64,000 nucleotides of DNA. Source: Lysobacteraceae bacterium. GTDB lineage: Bacteria; Pseudomonadota; Gammaproteobacteria; Xanthomonadales; Xanthomonadaceae. The position numbers were made by a program, and so were the translations under genes. Within the stretch, counting starts at the first letter, position 1, and every line of letters begins with the position of its first letter. Below, one piece after another: positions 52,040-61,746 of the stretch. Location of the stretch: contig SCUI01000004.1 of assembly GCA_004297225.1 (NCBI GenBank), forward strand, positions 164,724-228,723. Reading direction: 5' to 3'. The notes below the pieces were generated by a model. That model had not been told where the DNA came from. It saw only the letters and a program-made list of their open reading frames with translations, and did no database searches.

Positions 52040-53248
52040 TCAGAGTGACTCGAAGATGCCGGCCGCGCCCATGCCGGTGCCGATGCACATGGTGACGAGG
52101 CCGTACTTGAGTTTCTCGCGGCGCATGCCGTGGACGATGGTGGCGGTGCGCACGGCACCGGTCGCGCCCAGCGGGTGGCCGAGGGCGATCGCGCCTCCGA
52201 GCGGATTCACCTTGGCCGGGTCGAGCTCGCTGTCGCGGATCACCGCCAGCGCCTGCGCGGCGAAGGCCTCGTTGAGTTCGATCCAGTCGAGCTGGTCCTT
52301 CGACAGGCCCGCCTGCTTCAGTGCCTTGGGGATCGCCGCGATCGGGCCGATGCCCATCACTTCCGGGCGCACGCCGGCGACCGAGAACGACATGAAGCGC
52401 GCCAGCGGCGTCAATCCGTAGTCCTTGATCGCCTGTTCCGAGGCGACCAGCACCGCGCCGGCGCCGTCGCTCATCTGCGAGCTGTTGCCGGCGGTGACGG
52501 TGCCGCCGTACTGGGTGTTGCGGAACACCGGGCGCAATTTCGCCAGGCCTTCCGGCGAGGTATCCGGGCGCGGGCCTTCATCGACCTCCACCAGCGCCTT
52601 CTTCATCCGGATGGCATTGCCGGCGAGGTCGGGGATGCGCGCCACGACCTCCAGCGGCGAAATCTCGTCGCGGAAATCGCCGCGCTGGATCGCCGCCAGC
52701 GCCTTCCGGTGCGACGCCAGCGCGAACGCGTCCTGGTCCTCCCGCGAGACCTTCCATTCCTCGGCGACCTTCTCCGCGGTGATGCCCATGCCGTAGGCGA
52801 TGGCGAGGTTCTCCTCGCGCGCGAACACCTGCGGGCTCATCGCGATCTTGTTGCCCATCATCGGCACCATGGACATCGACTCGGTGCCGCCGGCCAGCAC
52901 CAGGTCGGCGTTGCCCAGGCGCACCTGGTCGGCGGCCAGCGCCACCGCCTGCAGGCCGGAAGAGCAGAAGCGGTTGATGGTCTGCGCGGCGATGGTGTTC
53001 GGCAGCCCGGCCAGCAGCACGCCGATGCGCGCCACGTTCATGCCTTGCTCGGCCTCGGGCATGGCGCAGCCGATGATCGCGTCCTCGATCCGCGACACGT
53101 CGATGCCCGGCGCCTGCGCGACCACGCTGCGCAGCACGTGCGCCAGCATCTCGTCGGGACGGGTGTTGCGGAACACGCCGCGCGGCGCCTTGCCGACCGG
53201 GGTGCGGGTGGCGGCGACGATGTATGCGTCTTGTACTTGCCTGGACAT
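52040..53248 (-). CDS. fadA: Acetyl-CoA C-acyltransferase (thiolase)
   Basis: 402 residues from ATG 53248. Cleaves 3-ketoacyl-CoA in beta-oxidation. Nucleophile Cys in INRFCSSGLQAVALA, then GHPLGATGA and the second Cys in MCIGTGMGAAG; GGTESMSMVPMMG is conserved. The N-terminus SRQVQDAYIVAATRTPVGKA is typical of the FadA/FadI group. It lies 5 bases after the gene for the multifunctional FadN-like protein, so they are one operon. An extended frame to 55123 is antisense junk in the neighbour. Confidence 0.93.
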   Translation of the reverse strand: MSRQVQDAYIVAATRTPVGKAPRGVFRNTRPDEMLAHVLRSVVAQAPGIDVSRIEDAIIGCAMPEAEQGMNVARIGVLLAGLPNTIAAQTINRFCSSGLQAVALAADQVRLGNADLVLAGGTESMSMVPMMGNKIAMSPQVFAREENLAIAYGMGITAEKVAEEWKVSREDQDAFALASHRKALAAIQRGDFRDEISPLEVVARIPDLAGNAIRMKKALVEVDEGPRPDTSPEGLAKLRPVFRNTQYGGTVTAGNSSQMSDGAGAVLVASEQAIKDYGLTPLARFMSFSVAGVRPEVMGIGPIAAIPKALKQAGLSKDQLDWIELNEAFAAQALAVIRDSELDPAKVNPLGGAIALGHPLGATGAVRTATIVHGMRREKLKYGLVTMCIGTGMGAAGIFESL

Positions 53249-53253
53249 TGGGT

Positions 53254-55623
53254 TCAGTTCCTCAGCGGCTTGCCGGTCTTCAACATGTGCGCGATGCGCT
53301 CCTGGGTCTTCGGCATCTGCGCCAGCGCCACGAAGTGCTCGCGCTCCAGGCGCAGCAGCCAGTCCTCGTCCACCAGCGAATGCCGGTCCACTTCGCCGCC
53401 GCACAGCACGGTGGCGATGCGCTCGGCGATGTCGTGATCGTGCTGCGAGATGAAGCGGCCCTCGAGCATGTTGACCAGCTGCATGCGGAAGGTGGCGATG
53501 CCGACATCGCCGGCCACGCGGATGCGGCGCGCGGGCAGGGGCGGCCGGTAACCCTGGTCGGCCAGTGCCAGCGCCTGCCGGCGGGCGATGTGCAGCAGCT
53601 CGTGGGCATGGAAGGCGACGATGTCGTTCTCGCGCACCAGGCCCAGCTGCTTCGCCTCGATCGCCGAGCCGGAGACCCTGGCCATTGCCACGGTTTCGAA
53701 CACCTGCTTCAGCTGCGCGAACACGTCGCCATCGGCGCCGGCCGCACGCGACGCGTGCACGGCCAGTTCCTTCAGCCCGCCGCCGGCCGGCAGCAGGCCG
53801 ACGCCGGCTTCGACCAAACCCACGTAGCTCTCCAGGTGCGCGACCGTGCGCGCGGAGTGCATCTGGAATTCGCAGCCGCCGCCGAGCGCCAGCCCGCGCA
53901 CCGCCGCGACGACCGGCACCAGCGAGTACTTGATGCGCTGGCTGGTGGCCTGGAAGTTGGCGACCATCGCCTCGAATCCGGCCACGTTCCCCGCCTGCAG
54001 CAGGCCCAGCGCGCCGGCGAGGTCGGCGCCGGCGGAGAACGGTTCCTTGGGCTGCCACAGCACCATCGCGCTGAAGTCCTGCTCGGCCAGGCCGATCGCA
54101 TGCTGCAGCCCGTCGAGCACCTGGTCGTTGACCGTGTGCAGCTTGGTCTTGAACGAGGCGACCAGCACGCCGTCGCCGTCGGTCCAGGCGCGGATGCCGT
54201 CGTTCTCGAACACGGTCTCGCCCGGGTCGGCGCGTTCGCCCAGCAGCGGGTCGGGGAAGCGCTGGCGCTGGTACACCGGCAGCGACGAGCGCGGCAGCTT
54301 GGCATCCCTGGCCGGGCTGTAGCTGCCCTCGGCGCCGTGCACGCCTTCGCGGCCGTCGAACACCCAGTCGGGCAGGGCGACGTCGCTCATCGCCTTGCCG
54401 GCGACGATGTCCTCGGCGATCCACTCGGCGACCTGCTTCCAGCCCGCGGCCTGCCAGGTCTCGAACGGGCCCAGCGACCAGCCGTAGCCCCAGCGGATGG
54501 CGAGGTCGACGTCGCGCGCGGTGTCGGCGATGTCCTTGAGGTGGCAGGCGCTGTAATGGAACAGGTCGCGGAACAAAGCCCAGAGGAAGCGCGCCTGCGG
54601 GTGCTCGCTGGCGCGCAGGGCGGCGAACTTCTTCGCCGGGTCGCGTTCCTTGAGGATCGCGGCCACTTCCGCGTCGACTTCGGGATGGTTCGGGCGGTAA
54701 TCCTGCGCGGCGAGGTCCAGCACCAGGATGTCCTTGCCGCGCTTGGCATAGATGCCGGCGCCCGTCTTCTGTCCCAGCGCACCCTTGGCCACCAGCGCCT
54801 CGAGCCAGTCCGGGGCCTTGAAGTGCCGGTGCCACGGATCCTCCGGCAGCGTCTGCGCCATGGTCCCGATCACATGGACCATGGTGTCCAGGCCGACCAC
54901 GTCGGCGGTGCGGTAGGTGGCCGATTTCGGCCGCCCGATCGCCGGGCCGGTGAGCGCGTCGACGACGTCGAAGGGCAGGTCGAACGCGGCGGTGTGGTGC
55001 ATCGTCGCCAGGATCGAGAACACCCCGATCCGGTTGCCGATGAAGTTCGGGGTGTCCTTGGCGCGAACGACACCCTTGCCCAAGGTCGTGGTGAGGAAGG
55101 TTTCGAGCGCGTCGAGCACCCACGGCTCGGTGGTCTTCGCCGGGATCAGTTCGGCCAGGTGCATGTAGCGCGGCGGGTTGAAGAAATGCACGCCGCAGAA
55201 GCGGTGGCGCAGTTGTTCCGGCAGCACGGAAGCCAGGGCATCGATGCCGAGCCCCGAGGTGTTGCTGGCCAGCACCGCGTGCGGCGCCACGTGCGGGGCG
55301 ATGCGCTTGTACAGGTCCTGCTTCCAGTCCATGCGTTCGGCGATCGCCTCGATCACCAGGTCGCAGCCTTCGAGCAGGGGCAGGCCGGTCTCGTAGTTGG
55401 CCGGGACTATCGCGGCGGCGAGTTCCCTGGCCGCCAGCGGGGCCGGCGAGAGCTTGCCGAGATTGGCGATCGCCTTGTCGACCACGGCGTTGGGCGCGTC
55501 CTTGCCGGCCAGGTCGAACAGCACCGTGTCGACCCCGGCATTGGTGAGCTGCGCCGCGATCTGCGCCCCCATCACCCCGGCCCCCAGCACCGCCGCACGC
55601 CGTACAAGCAATTTCTCAGCCAT
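53254..55623 (-). CDS. 3-hydroxyacyl-CoA dehydrogenase / enoyl-CoA hydratase, FadN-type order
   Basis: 789 residues from ATG 55623, with GAGAGA upstream. The dehydrogenase is first (VRRAAVLGAGVMGAQIAAQL, ASNTSGLGI, HFFNPPRYMHLAELI), and the crotonase-like domain is last (WQPKEPFSAGADLAGALGLL, GLALGGGCEFQMHSARTVAH, EAGVGLLPAGGGLKEL). E. coli FadB has the reverse order; this order and length (789) fit Bacillus FadN. It does the middle two steps of beta-oxidation and is paired with fadA. A frame extended by 18 codons runs into a repeat and is rejected. Repeat copy D lies directly upstream. Confidence 0.92.
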   Translation of the reverse strand: MAEKLLVRRAAVLGAGVMGAQIAAQLTNAGVDTVLFDLAGKDAPNAVVDKAIANLGKLSPAPLAARELAAAIVPANYETGLPLLEGCDLVIEAIAERMDWKQDLYKRIAPHVAPHAVLASNTSGLGIDALASVLPEQLRHRFCGVHFFNPPRYMHLAELIPAKTTEPWVLDALETFLTTTLGKGVVRAKDTPNFIGNRIGVFSILATMHHTAAFDLPFDVVDALTGPAIGRPKSATYRTADVVGLDTMVHVIGTMAQTLPEDPWHRHFKAPDWLEALVAKGALGQKTGAGIYAKRGKDILVLDLAAQDYRPNHPEVDAEVAAILKERDPAKKFAALRASEHPQARFLWALFRDLFHYSACHLKDIADTARDVDLAIRWGYGWSLGPFETWQAAGWKQVAEWIAEDIVAGKAMSDVALPDWVFDGREGVHGAEGSYSPARDAKLPRSSLPVYQRQRFPDPLLGERADPGETVFENDGIRAWTDGDGVLVASFKTKLHTVNDQVLDGLQHAIGLAEQDFSAMVLWQPKEPFSAGADLAGALGLLQAGNVAGFEAMVANFQATSQRIKYSLVPVVAAVRGLALGGGCEFQMHSARTVAHLESYVGLVEAGVGLLPAGGGLKELAVHASRAAGADGDVFAQLKQVFETVAMARVSGSAIEAKQLGLVRENDIVAFHAHELLHIARRQALALADQGYRPPLPARRIRVAGDVGIATFRMQLVNMLEGRFISQHDHDIAERIATVLCGGEVDRHSLVDEDWLLRLEREHFVALAQMPKTQERIAHMLKTGKPLRN

Positions 55624-55639
55624 GTCCTGTATCTCTCTG

Positions 55640-55668
55640 AATATGTATATATTTTTGACGCGGATCAA
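55640..55668 (-). promoter_or_regulatory. Candidate fadN promoter with its -35 inside a repeat arm
   Basis: Minus strand TTGATC (55668-55663, part of the repeat arm), 17-base spacer, CATATT (55645-55640). The AT-rich stretch TATATACATAT just outside the repeat is unusual for this genome. Confidence 0.4.
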
Positions 55669-55740
55669 CGCGGACAAGTACGGATAAAAAGGCTCATTGC
55701 CGCTCTTATCCGCCTCTATCCGCGTTGATCCGCGTCAAAA
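55652..55740. repeat. GCGGATCAA inverted-repeat element, copy D (short)
   Basis: Arms TTTTGACGCGGATCA (55653-55667) and TGATCCGCGTCAAAA (55726-55740). GCGGACAAG/CGGATAA units on the left face CTTATCCG/TATCCGCG on the right, with almost no core. Unlike copies A to C it lies between genes in the same direction, 30 bases before fadN. Confidence 0.85.
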
Positions 55741-55753
55741 GAAAAAGCCCGCG

Positions 55754-56374
55754 TCACGAGGTGAAGCCGGCGGCGGCGAAGCGGATGAGTTCGCGGGCGG
55801 CGTTTTCGCGGTGGGCGGCCTCGGTGGTGCCGGGCGGGCGCTTGATCATCCCGAAGTCGGCCATCGCGTAGGTCAGCGCCCCCGACAGGAAGTCCAGGCG
55901 CCAGACCAGCTGTTCCTTCGGCAGGTCCGGCAGGCAACGGGCGATGGCGCGCGCGAACTCTCGCGGCACGTGGCCGTACTGGTCGGAGAGGAACTTGCGC
56001 AGGCTGTCGTTCTTCTCGGCGTAGGCGCGGGCGATGACGCGGATGAAGGCGCCGCCGCCATGGCGGTCCTGGGCCAGCGCCAGCGCGGGTTCGACGAACG
56101 CCGCCAGCACCGGTTCCAGCTCGCCCGGGTGCTCGCGCTGGGCGGCCTCGAGCATGGCCACGCGCTGCGCGCTCATGTCGTCCATCCGCCGGCGGAACAC
56201 CTCGTTGACCAGGTTTTCCTTGCTGCCGAAGTGGTAGTTGACCGCGGCGATGTTGACGTCGGCGCGGCTGGTGACCTGGCGCAGCGAGGTGCCGGCGAAG
56301 CCGTGCTGGGCGAACAGTTCCTCGGCGGCGCCGAGGATCCGGTCCTTGGTGGAGAAGGCGGTGGTGGCGGCCAT
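55754..56374 (-). CDS. PsrA-like TetR-family regulator
   Basis: 206 residues from ATG 56374. The N-terminal helix-turn-helix, [20 protein letters not shown] then [20 protein letters not shown], is close to Pseudomonas PsrA, which responds to long-chain acyl-CoA or fatty acids and represses beta-oxidation genes. A PsrA-type operator (CAAAC-N4-GTTTG) lies 26 bases upstream, so it probably represses itself. It lies upstream of the fadN-fadA genes in the same direction, which fits fatty-acid control, though a repeat separates them. Confidence 0.85.
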   Translation of the reverse strand: MAATTAFSTKDRILGAAEELFAQHGFAGTSLRQVTSRADVNIAAVNYHFGSKENLVNEVFRRRMDDMSAQRVAMLEAAQREHPGELEPVLAAFVEPALALAQDRHGGGAFIRVIARAYAEKNDSLRKFLSDQYGHVPREFARAIARCLPDLPKEQLVWRLDFLSGALTYAMADFGMIKRPPGTTEAAHRENAARELIRFAAAGFTS

Positions 56375-56399
56375 TGCGTGGGAGCCTGCGCGGGGCTGA

Positions 56400-56417
56400 A
56401 TCAAACGATTGTTTGAT
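56400..56417. promoter_or_regulatory. PsrA-type operator
   Basis: ATCAAACGATTGTTTGAT is a perfect 7-4-7 palindrome containing CAAAC-N4-GTTTG. It sits just before the TetR gene and about 14 bases upstream of the candidate ndk -35. Confidence 0.8.
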
Positions 56418-56430
56418 GCTACGCCGCAGC

Positions 56431-56459
56431 GTGATCGGCAGTCAATCCAATGCTAGAAT
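56431..56459 (+). promoter_or_regulatory. Candidate ndk promoter
   Basis: GTGATC (56431-56436), 17-base spacer, TAGAAT (56454-56459). Predicted start near 56466, just before an ATG at 56470. Confidence 0.4.
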
Positions 56460-56478
56460 TACCGTAGCCATGTCGGCT

Positions 56479-56504
56479 AAACCCGCGCCCCGTCGCGGGT
56501 TTTT
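56479..56504 (+). terminator. Terminator-like hairpin in the ndk leader
   Basis: AAACCCGCG (56479-56487) pairs with CGCGGGTTT (56494-56502), followed by TT. It lies between the ndk promoter and its GGAG ribosome site. The gene upstream is divergent, so nothing ends here. Confidence 0.55.
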
Positions 56505-56523
56505 CCTCCGGAGAAGAATGCAA

Positions 56524-56949
56524 ATGGCGCTGGAGCGCACCCTGTCGATCGTCAAGCCCGATGCCGTCGCCAAGAACGTCATCGGCGAAATCTATAGCCG
56601 CTTCGAGAAGGCCGGCCTCAAGGTCGTGGCCGCGAAGATGAAGCACCTCTCGCGCCAGGAAGCCGAGGGTTTCTATGCCGTCCACCGCGAGCGTCCGTTC
56701 TTCAAGGCGCTGGTGGAGTTCATGATCTCCGGCCCGGTGATGGTCCAGGTCCTGGAAGGCGAGGGCGCGGTGCTGAAGAACCGCGAGCTGATGGGCGCGA
56801 CCAATCCGAAGGAAGCGGCCGCCGGCACCATCCGCGCCGACTTCGCCGATTCGATCGACGCCAATGCCGTGCATGGTTCGGATTCGCTGGAGAACGCCGC
56901 GATCGAGATCGCGTACTTCTTCCCGGCGACGGACGTCTACGCGCGCTGA
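56524..56949 (+). CDS. ndk: Nucleoside diphosphate kinase
   Basis: 141 residues from [20 protein letters not shown], the standard length and start; ATG 56518 (two codons earlier) is possible and ATG 56470 would add 18 codons. Catalytic His lies in [18 protein letters not shown], with [17 protein letters not shown] before it. It balances NTP and dNTP pools. rlmN follows closely, giving the common ndk-rlmN-pilF order. Confidence 0.96.
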   Translation: MALERTLSIVKPDAVAKNVIGEIYSRFEKAGLKVVAAKMKHLSRQEAEGFYAVHRERPFFKALVEFMISGPVMVQVLEGEGAVLKNRELMGATNPKEAAAGTIRADFADSIDANAVHGSDSLENAAIEIAYFFPATDVYAR

Positions 56950-56953
56950 GCCG

Positions 56954-58124
<1,171 letters not shown>

Positions 58125-58138
<14 letters not shown>

Positions 58139-58946
58139 GGCCCTGGCGCTCGTGATCCTGCTCGGCGCCTGCCTGGCGCTGGCTGCCTGCTCGCGGCTCA
58201 CCTTCGTCAAGCCCGACCCCGCGCGCGGGGACTACGACCGGGTCGCCCCCGAATACAGCATCAAGGAAGATCCTGGCGCGTCGCGGCAGGCACAGGCCCT
58301 GCGGCAGGCGCTGCTGGCCGAGGGCGCCCTGCGCGGGGGCCGCCTGCAGGAGGCGCGGCGGGCCGCCGAGGCCGCGCTGGCGCTGGATCCGGCTTCTTCC
58401 GAGGCGCACACGCTGCTGGCCGTGGTGGCCGAGCGGCAGGGTCGCGCCGACCGGGCCGGCGAGCACTATGCGCGGGCGGTGGAACTGGCGCCGCGCCGCG
58501 GCGTCACCCTCAACAACTACGCCGCGTGGCTGTGCCGCAACGGTCGCCAGGCCGAGTCGCTGCCGCTGTTCGAACGGGCGCTGGCCGATGCCGGCTACGA
58601 CACGCCGGCGGCCGCGCTGGCCAATGCCGGCACCTGCGCGATGCGCGCCGGGCAGCCGGTCCTGGCCGAGCGCGCCTTGCGCCGTGCATTGGAGTACGAT
58701 CGGGACAACGTGGTCGCCCTGGACGCGTTGGCGCGGCTTTCCTTCGACGGTGGCGACTACCTCCAGGCCCGTGCGTTTTCGCAACGGCGCCTGGCCGCGG
58801 CACCCGCTACTGCCCAGGTGCTGCTACTGGCGTCACAAATCGAGCAGAAACTCGGCGACAGCGCGGCCGAGGCCCGATATGTTCAAAGGCTCAGGGCGGA
58901 ATTCCCTAACGCGCCGACTCCCCGGGGGGATGCGAGTCAGCAATGA
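58125..58946 (+). CDS. pilF: Type IV pilus biogenesis lipoprotein PilF/PilW
   Basis: 273 residues. Signal ends [10 protein letters not shown] with a lipobox, so it is an outer-membrane lipoprotein. The rest is TPR repeats ([60 protein letters not shown]). It is the pilotin that brings the secretin PilQ to the outer membrane. It overlaps rlmN and rodZ, the usual order in gammaproteobacteria. Confidence 0.92.
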
Positions 58947-59779
58947 TGTCCAATCCGAACGACACGGCCGTCGACGGGCGGCACGAACACCACGGCGCCG
59001 GCGAGCGCCTGCGGGCAGCACGCGAAGCGGCGGGGCTGACCCAGGCCGATGTCGCCTCGCGGCTGAAGATGCCCTTGCGCGTGGTGCAGTCGCTGGAGCA
59101 GGAAGACTGGAGTCGCCTTGGCGCCCCGGTCTTCGTCCGCGGCCAGCTGCGCAGCTATTCGAAGCTGCTCAAGCTCCCGTTCGACCCGGTGGTGGAGGCG
59201 TCCGGCGTATCGCCGGTGATGCCGCCGACGTTGACCCCGCGCACGTTCACTTCCCCGGTGCAGCGGTTCGCCGAGCAGGCGGCGCGGCGCATGGTCTACA
59301 TCGTCATGACCGTGGCCATCGCGATCCCGGTGTGGCTGGCCACCCGGCCGCACCTGGACGTGGAGGCCGTGGCCCAGGATGCCGCGCCGCTCGACGTGCC
59401 GGCGGCACCGGGTGCCGGCGCCGCACCGGTGGACCGCAACCTCGTCCACGACGCCGGGCCACGCCCGGTGGTGGCCTCGCTGGCTTCGCTTCCGGCGCGC
59501 GCCGCGCAGGAGCAGGCCGGGTTGTCGCTCCGCTTCAATGGCGACAGCTGGATCGAGATCCTCGACCGCGAGGGCAGGACGCTGGAGCAGGCGCTGGTGC
59601 ACGACGGCGATGCGCGGCACTACGCCACCGGCGAGGTCGGCTCGGTGGTCCTCGGCAACGCCGAGGTGGTGGAAGTGCAGCAGGATGGCCGCGCCGCGGA
59701 CCTCTCGCCCTACCTGCGCGCGAACGTCGCGCGCTTTACGGTATCCTCTGACGGCTCACTGGCACCTGCCGCCGACTGA
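58943..59779 (+). CDS. rodZ: Cytoskeletal protein RodZ-like
   Basis: 278 residues: an N-terminal Xre-like domain (GERLRAAREAAGLTQADVAS, VVQSLEQEDWSRLGAPVFVR), one membrane helix (MVYIVMTVAIAIPVWLATR), a Pro/Ala linker and a C-terminal DUF4115 beta domain (LSLRFNGDSWIEILDREGRT). RodZ links MreB to the elongation machinery. It overlaps pilF (ATGA). In E. coli ispG and hisS follow; here yfgM comes next. Confidence 0.92.
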   Translation: MMSNPNDTAVDGRHEHHGAGERLRAAREAAGLTQADVASRLKMPLRVVQSLEQEDWSRLGAPVFVRGQLRSYSKLLKLPFDPVVEASGVSPVMPPTLTPRTFTSPVQRFAEQAARRMVYIVMTVAIAIPVWLATRPHLDVEAVAQDAAPLDVPAAPGAGAAPVDRNLVHDAGPRPVVASLASLPARAAQEQAGLSLRFNGDSWIEILDREGRTLEQALVHDGDARHYATGEVGSVVLGNAEVVEVQQDGRAADLSPYLRANVARFTVSSDGSLAPAAD

Positions 59780-59880
59780 AGACGGGCGGCCGGTCCCGGC
59801 CGCAATCCCCCGCTTCGAGCAGAAGTGCCCACCCCCACCGGCAGCAGCTTGCGCCGGGCAACAGGCAGCATGGCAGCCGC

Positions 59881-60510
59881 ATGGCAATCGACGACCTCCT
59901 TGACGAACACGAACAGGGCGAACGCGTTCGCGCCTGGTTGCGCGAGAACGCGCTCGGCATCTTCGGCGGCATCGCCCTCGGCCTGGGGCTGATCTACGGC
60001 TGGCAGTGGTGGCAGCAGCAGCGCGCGGGCGACCGCGTCGAGGCCGCCAACGGCTACCAGGCGGCCATCGAGCAGTTGCAGGCCGGCAAGGTCGCCGAGG
60101 CCAGGGCGCGGATCGCCGCGCTTCCGGAAGGTGTTTACGACACGCTTGGCGCACTGGCGCTGGCCAAGGCGCAGATCGAGTCCGGCAAGCGCGACGATGC
60201 GATCGCGACGCTGCGCGCCGCCGAGCCCAAGGACCCCGCGCTGGCGGGCGTGGTGCGCGATCGCCTGGCGATGCTGCTGATCGACGCCGGCAAGGGCAAG
60301 GACGCGCTCGCCCTGCTCGAGCAGGCCGATGCCGATGCCGCCACCCTGCACCTGCGGGGCGACGCCTATACCGCCCTGGGCCAGCAGGCGCAGGCGCGCG
60401 AAGCCTATTCCAAGGCGATGGTGCTGATGGAAGTCGGCGATCCCGCGCGACGCCTGGTCGAGCTGAAGCTGGACGAAGTCGGCGGCGCACCCGCAGAGAA
60501 GGAAAGCTGA
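59881..60510 (+). CDS. yfgM: YfgM-like TPR membrane protein
   Basis: 209 residues with a short cytoplasmic start (MAIDDLLDEHEQGERVRAWL), one membrane helix (ALGIFGGIALGLGLIYGW) and periplasmic TPR repeats. YfgM is an ancillary subunit of the SecYEG/PpiD complex, passing outer-membrane proteins to chaperones. It overlaps bamB by one base. The 101 bases after rodZ hold no gene. Confidence 0.9.
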   Translation: MAIDDLLDEHEQGERVRAWLRENALGIFGGIALGLGLIYGWQWWQQQRAGDRVEAANGYQAAIEQLQAGKVAEARARIAALPEGVYDTLGALALAKAQIESGKRDDAIATLRAAEPKDPALAGVVRDRLAMLLIDAGKGKDALALLEQADADAATLHLRGDAYTALGQQAQAREAYSKAMVLMEVGDPARRLVELKLDEVGGAPAEKES

Positions 60511-61709
60511 TGACGACCACGACCGTTCCGCACGGCCGCGCCTCGCGCGGCGCCCGCCTCATCCTCGTCGCCGCCGCGGTCACCGCGCTGGCCGGCTGCA
60601 GCACGATCAAGGGCTGGTTCGGCGGCAAGTCCGGCGATGCGCTCAAGCCCGCGGAGCTGACCGAATTCGCGCCCAGCGCGAAGGCCGAGCGCCTGTGGGC
60701 GATCGACCTCGGCGACGGCGAAGGGGTGATCGGTTCGCGCCAGGGTCCGGCGGTGGCCGATGGCCGGGTCTATGCCGCGGCGCTGGAAGGCGGCGTCAGC
60801 GCCATCGACCTGCGCACCGGCAATCGCCTGTGGCACCACGAGACCGAGCTGGCCGTGTCCAGCGGCCCCGGCGTGGGCGACGGCGTGGTTGCGTTCGGTG
60901 GCCTGGAAGGCGACGTCGTCGCCCTGGACGCGGCCACCGGTGCGCAGAAGTGGACCGCGAAGGTCGGCAGCGAAGTGCTGGCCGCGCCGACCATCGGGCA
61001 GGGCAGCGTGCTGGTGCGTTCGATCGACGGCCGCGTGACCGCATTCAACGCCGAGACCGGCGAGCGGCGCTGGTTCTGGGAACGCGAGACGCCGACCCTG
61101 GCCGTGCGTGGCAACGGTTCGCCGACGCTGGGCCCGGGCCTGTTGTTCGTCGGCAACGATGACGGCACCGTGGCCGCGATTTCGCTGGCCGATGGCCGCA
61201 TGCTGTGGGAGCAGATGGTCGCCGCGCCGGAAGGCCGCACCGAGCTCGACCGCATGGCCGACATCGATGGCGCGCCGGTGCTGGACGAGGTCACCGTGTA
61301 TGCGTCCAGCTACAAGAAGCAGACGATGGCGATCGACGGTCCAAGCGGCCGCCCGGTCTGGTCGCACGACGCCGGCGGTCCCGGCGGCCCGGCGGTGGGT
61401 GCCGACAAGGTGGTGGTGACCGATGCCGCGGGCACGGTGTGGGGCCTGGACAAGGCCACCGGTGCCGCGTTGTGGCAACAGGCCGCGCTGGCGCGCCGCA
61501 ACGTCACCGCGCCGGCGATCCATGGCGATTACGCGCTGGTCGGGGACTTCGAGGGTTACCTGCACTGGCTGCGGCTGTCCGACGGTGCATTCGCCGCCCG
61601 CGCCAACTTCGACGGCGAGGCGATTCGCGCCGCACCGGTCGTGGCCGAGGGCATCGCGCTGGTGCAGGACGTCGACGGTGGGCTCAGCGCCTGGCGCGTG
61701 ACCCCGTAG
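60510..61709 (+). CDS. bamB: Outer-membrane protein assembly factor BamB
   Basis: 399 residues from ATG 60510 (overlap TGATG with yfgM). The signal ends [20 protein letters not shown] with a lipobox. The mature chain is an eight-bladed propeller of PQQ-like repeats: [46 protein letters not shown] and [13 protein letters not shown]. BamB is the lipoprotein partner of BamA in beta-barrel insertion. der follows. Confidence 0.95.
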   Translation: MTTTTVPHGRASRGARLILVAAAVTALAGCSTIKGWFGGKSGDALKPAELTEFAPSAKAERLWAIDLGDGEGVIGSRQGPAVADGRVYAAALEGGVSAIDLRTGNRLWHHETELAVSSGPGVGDGVVAFGGLEGDVVALDAATGAQKWTAKVGSEVLAAPTIGQGSVLVRSIDGRVTAFNAETGERRWFWERETPTLAVRGNGSPTLGPGLLFVGNDDGTVAAISLADGRMLWEQMVAAPEGRTELDRMADIDGAPVLDEVTVYASSYKKQTMAIDGPSGRPVWSHDAGGPGGPAVGADKVVVTDAAGTVWGLDKATGAALWQQAALARRNVTAPAIHGDYALVGDFEGYLHWLRLSDGAFAARANFDGEAIRAAPVVAEGIALVQDVDGGLSAWRVTP

Positions 61710-61746
61710 GGAGCGGCCCCGGGAGCGATCCCGCCCGCTTGCGCGC

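Noticed and set aside
55624-55677. N-terminal extension of the FadN-like protein into the repeat
   Set aside because: The 18 extra codons come from the repeat and its AT-rich flank; the ATG at 55623 has a ribosome site and the normal N-terminus of the family.
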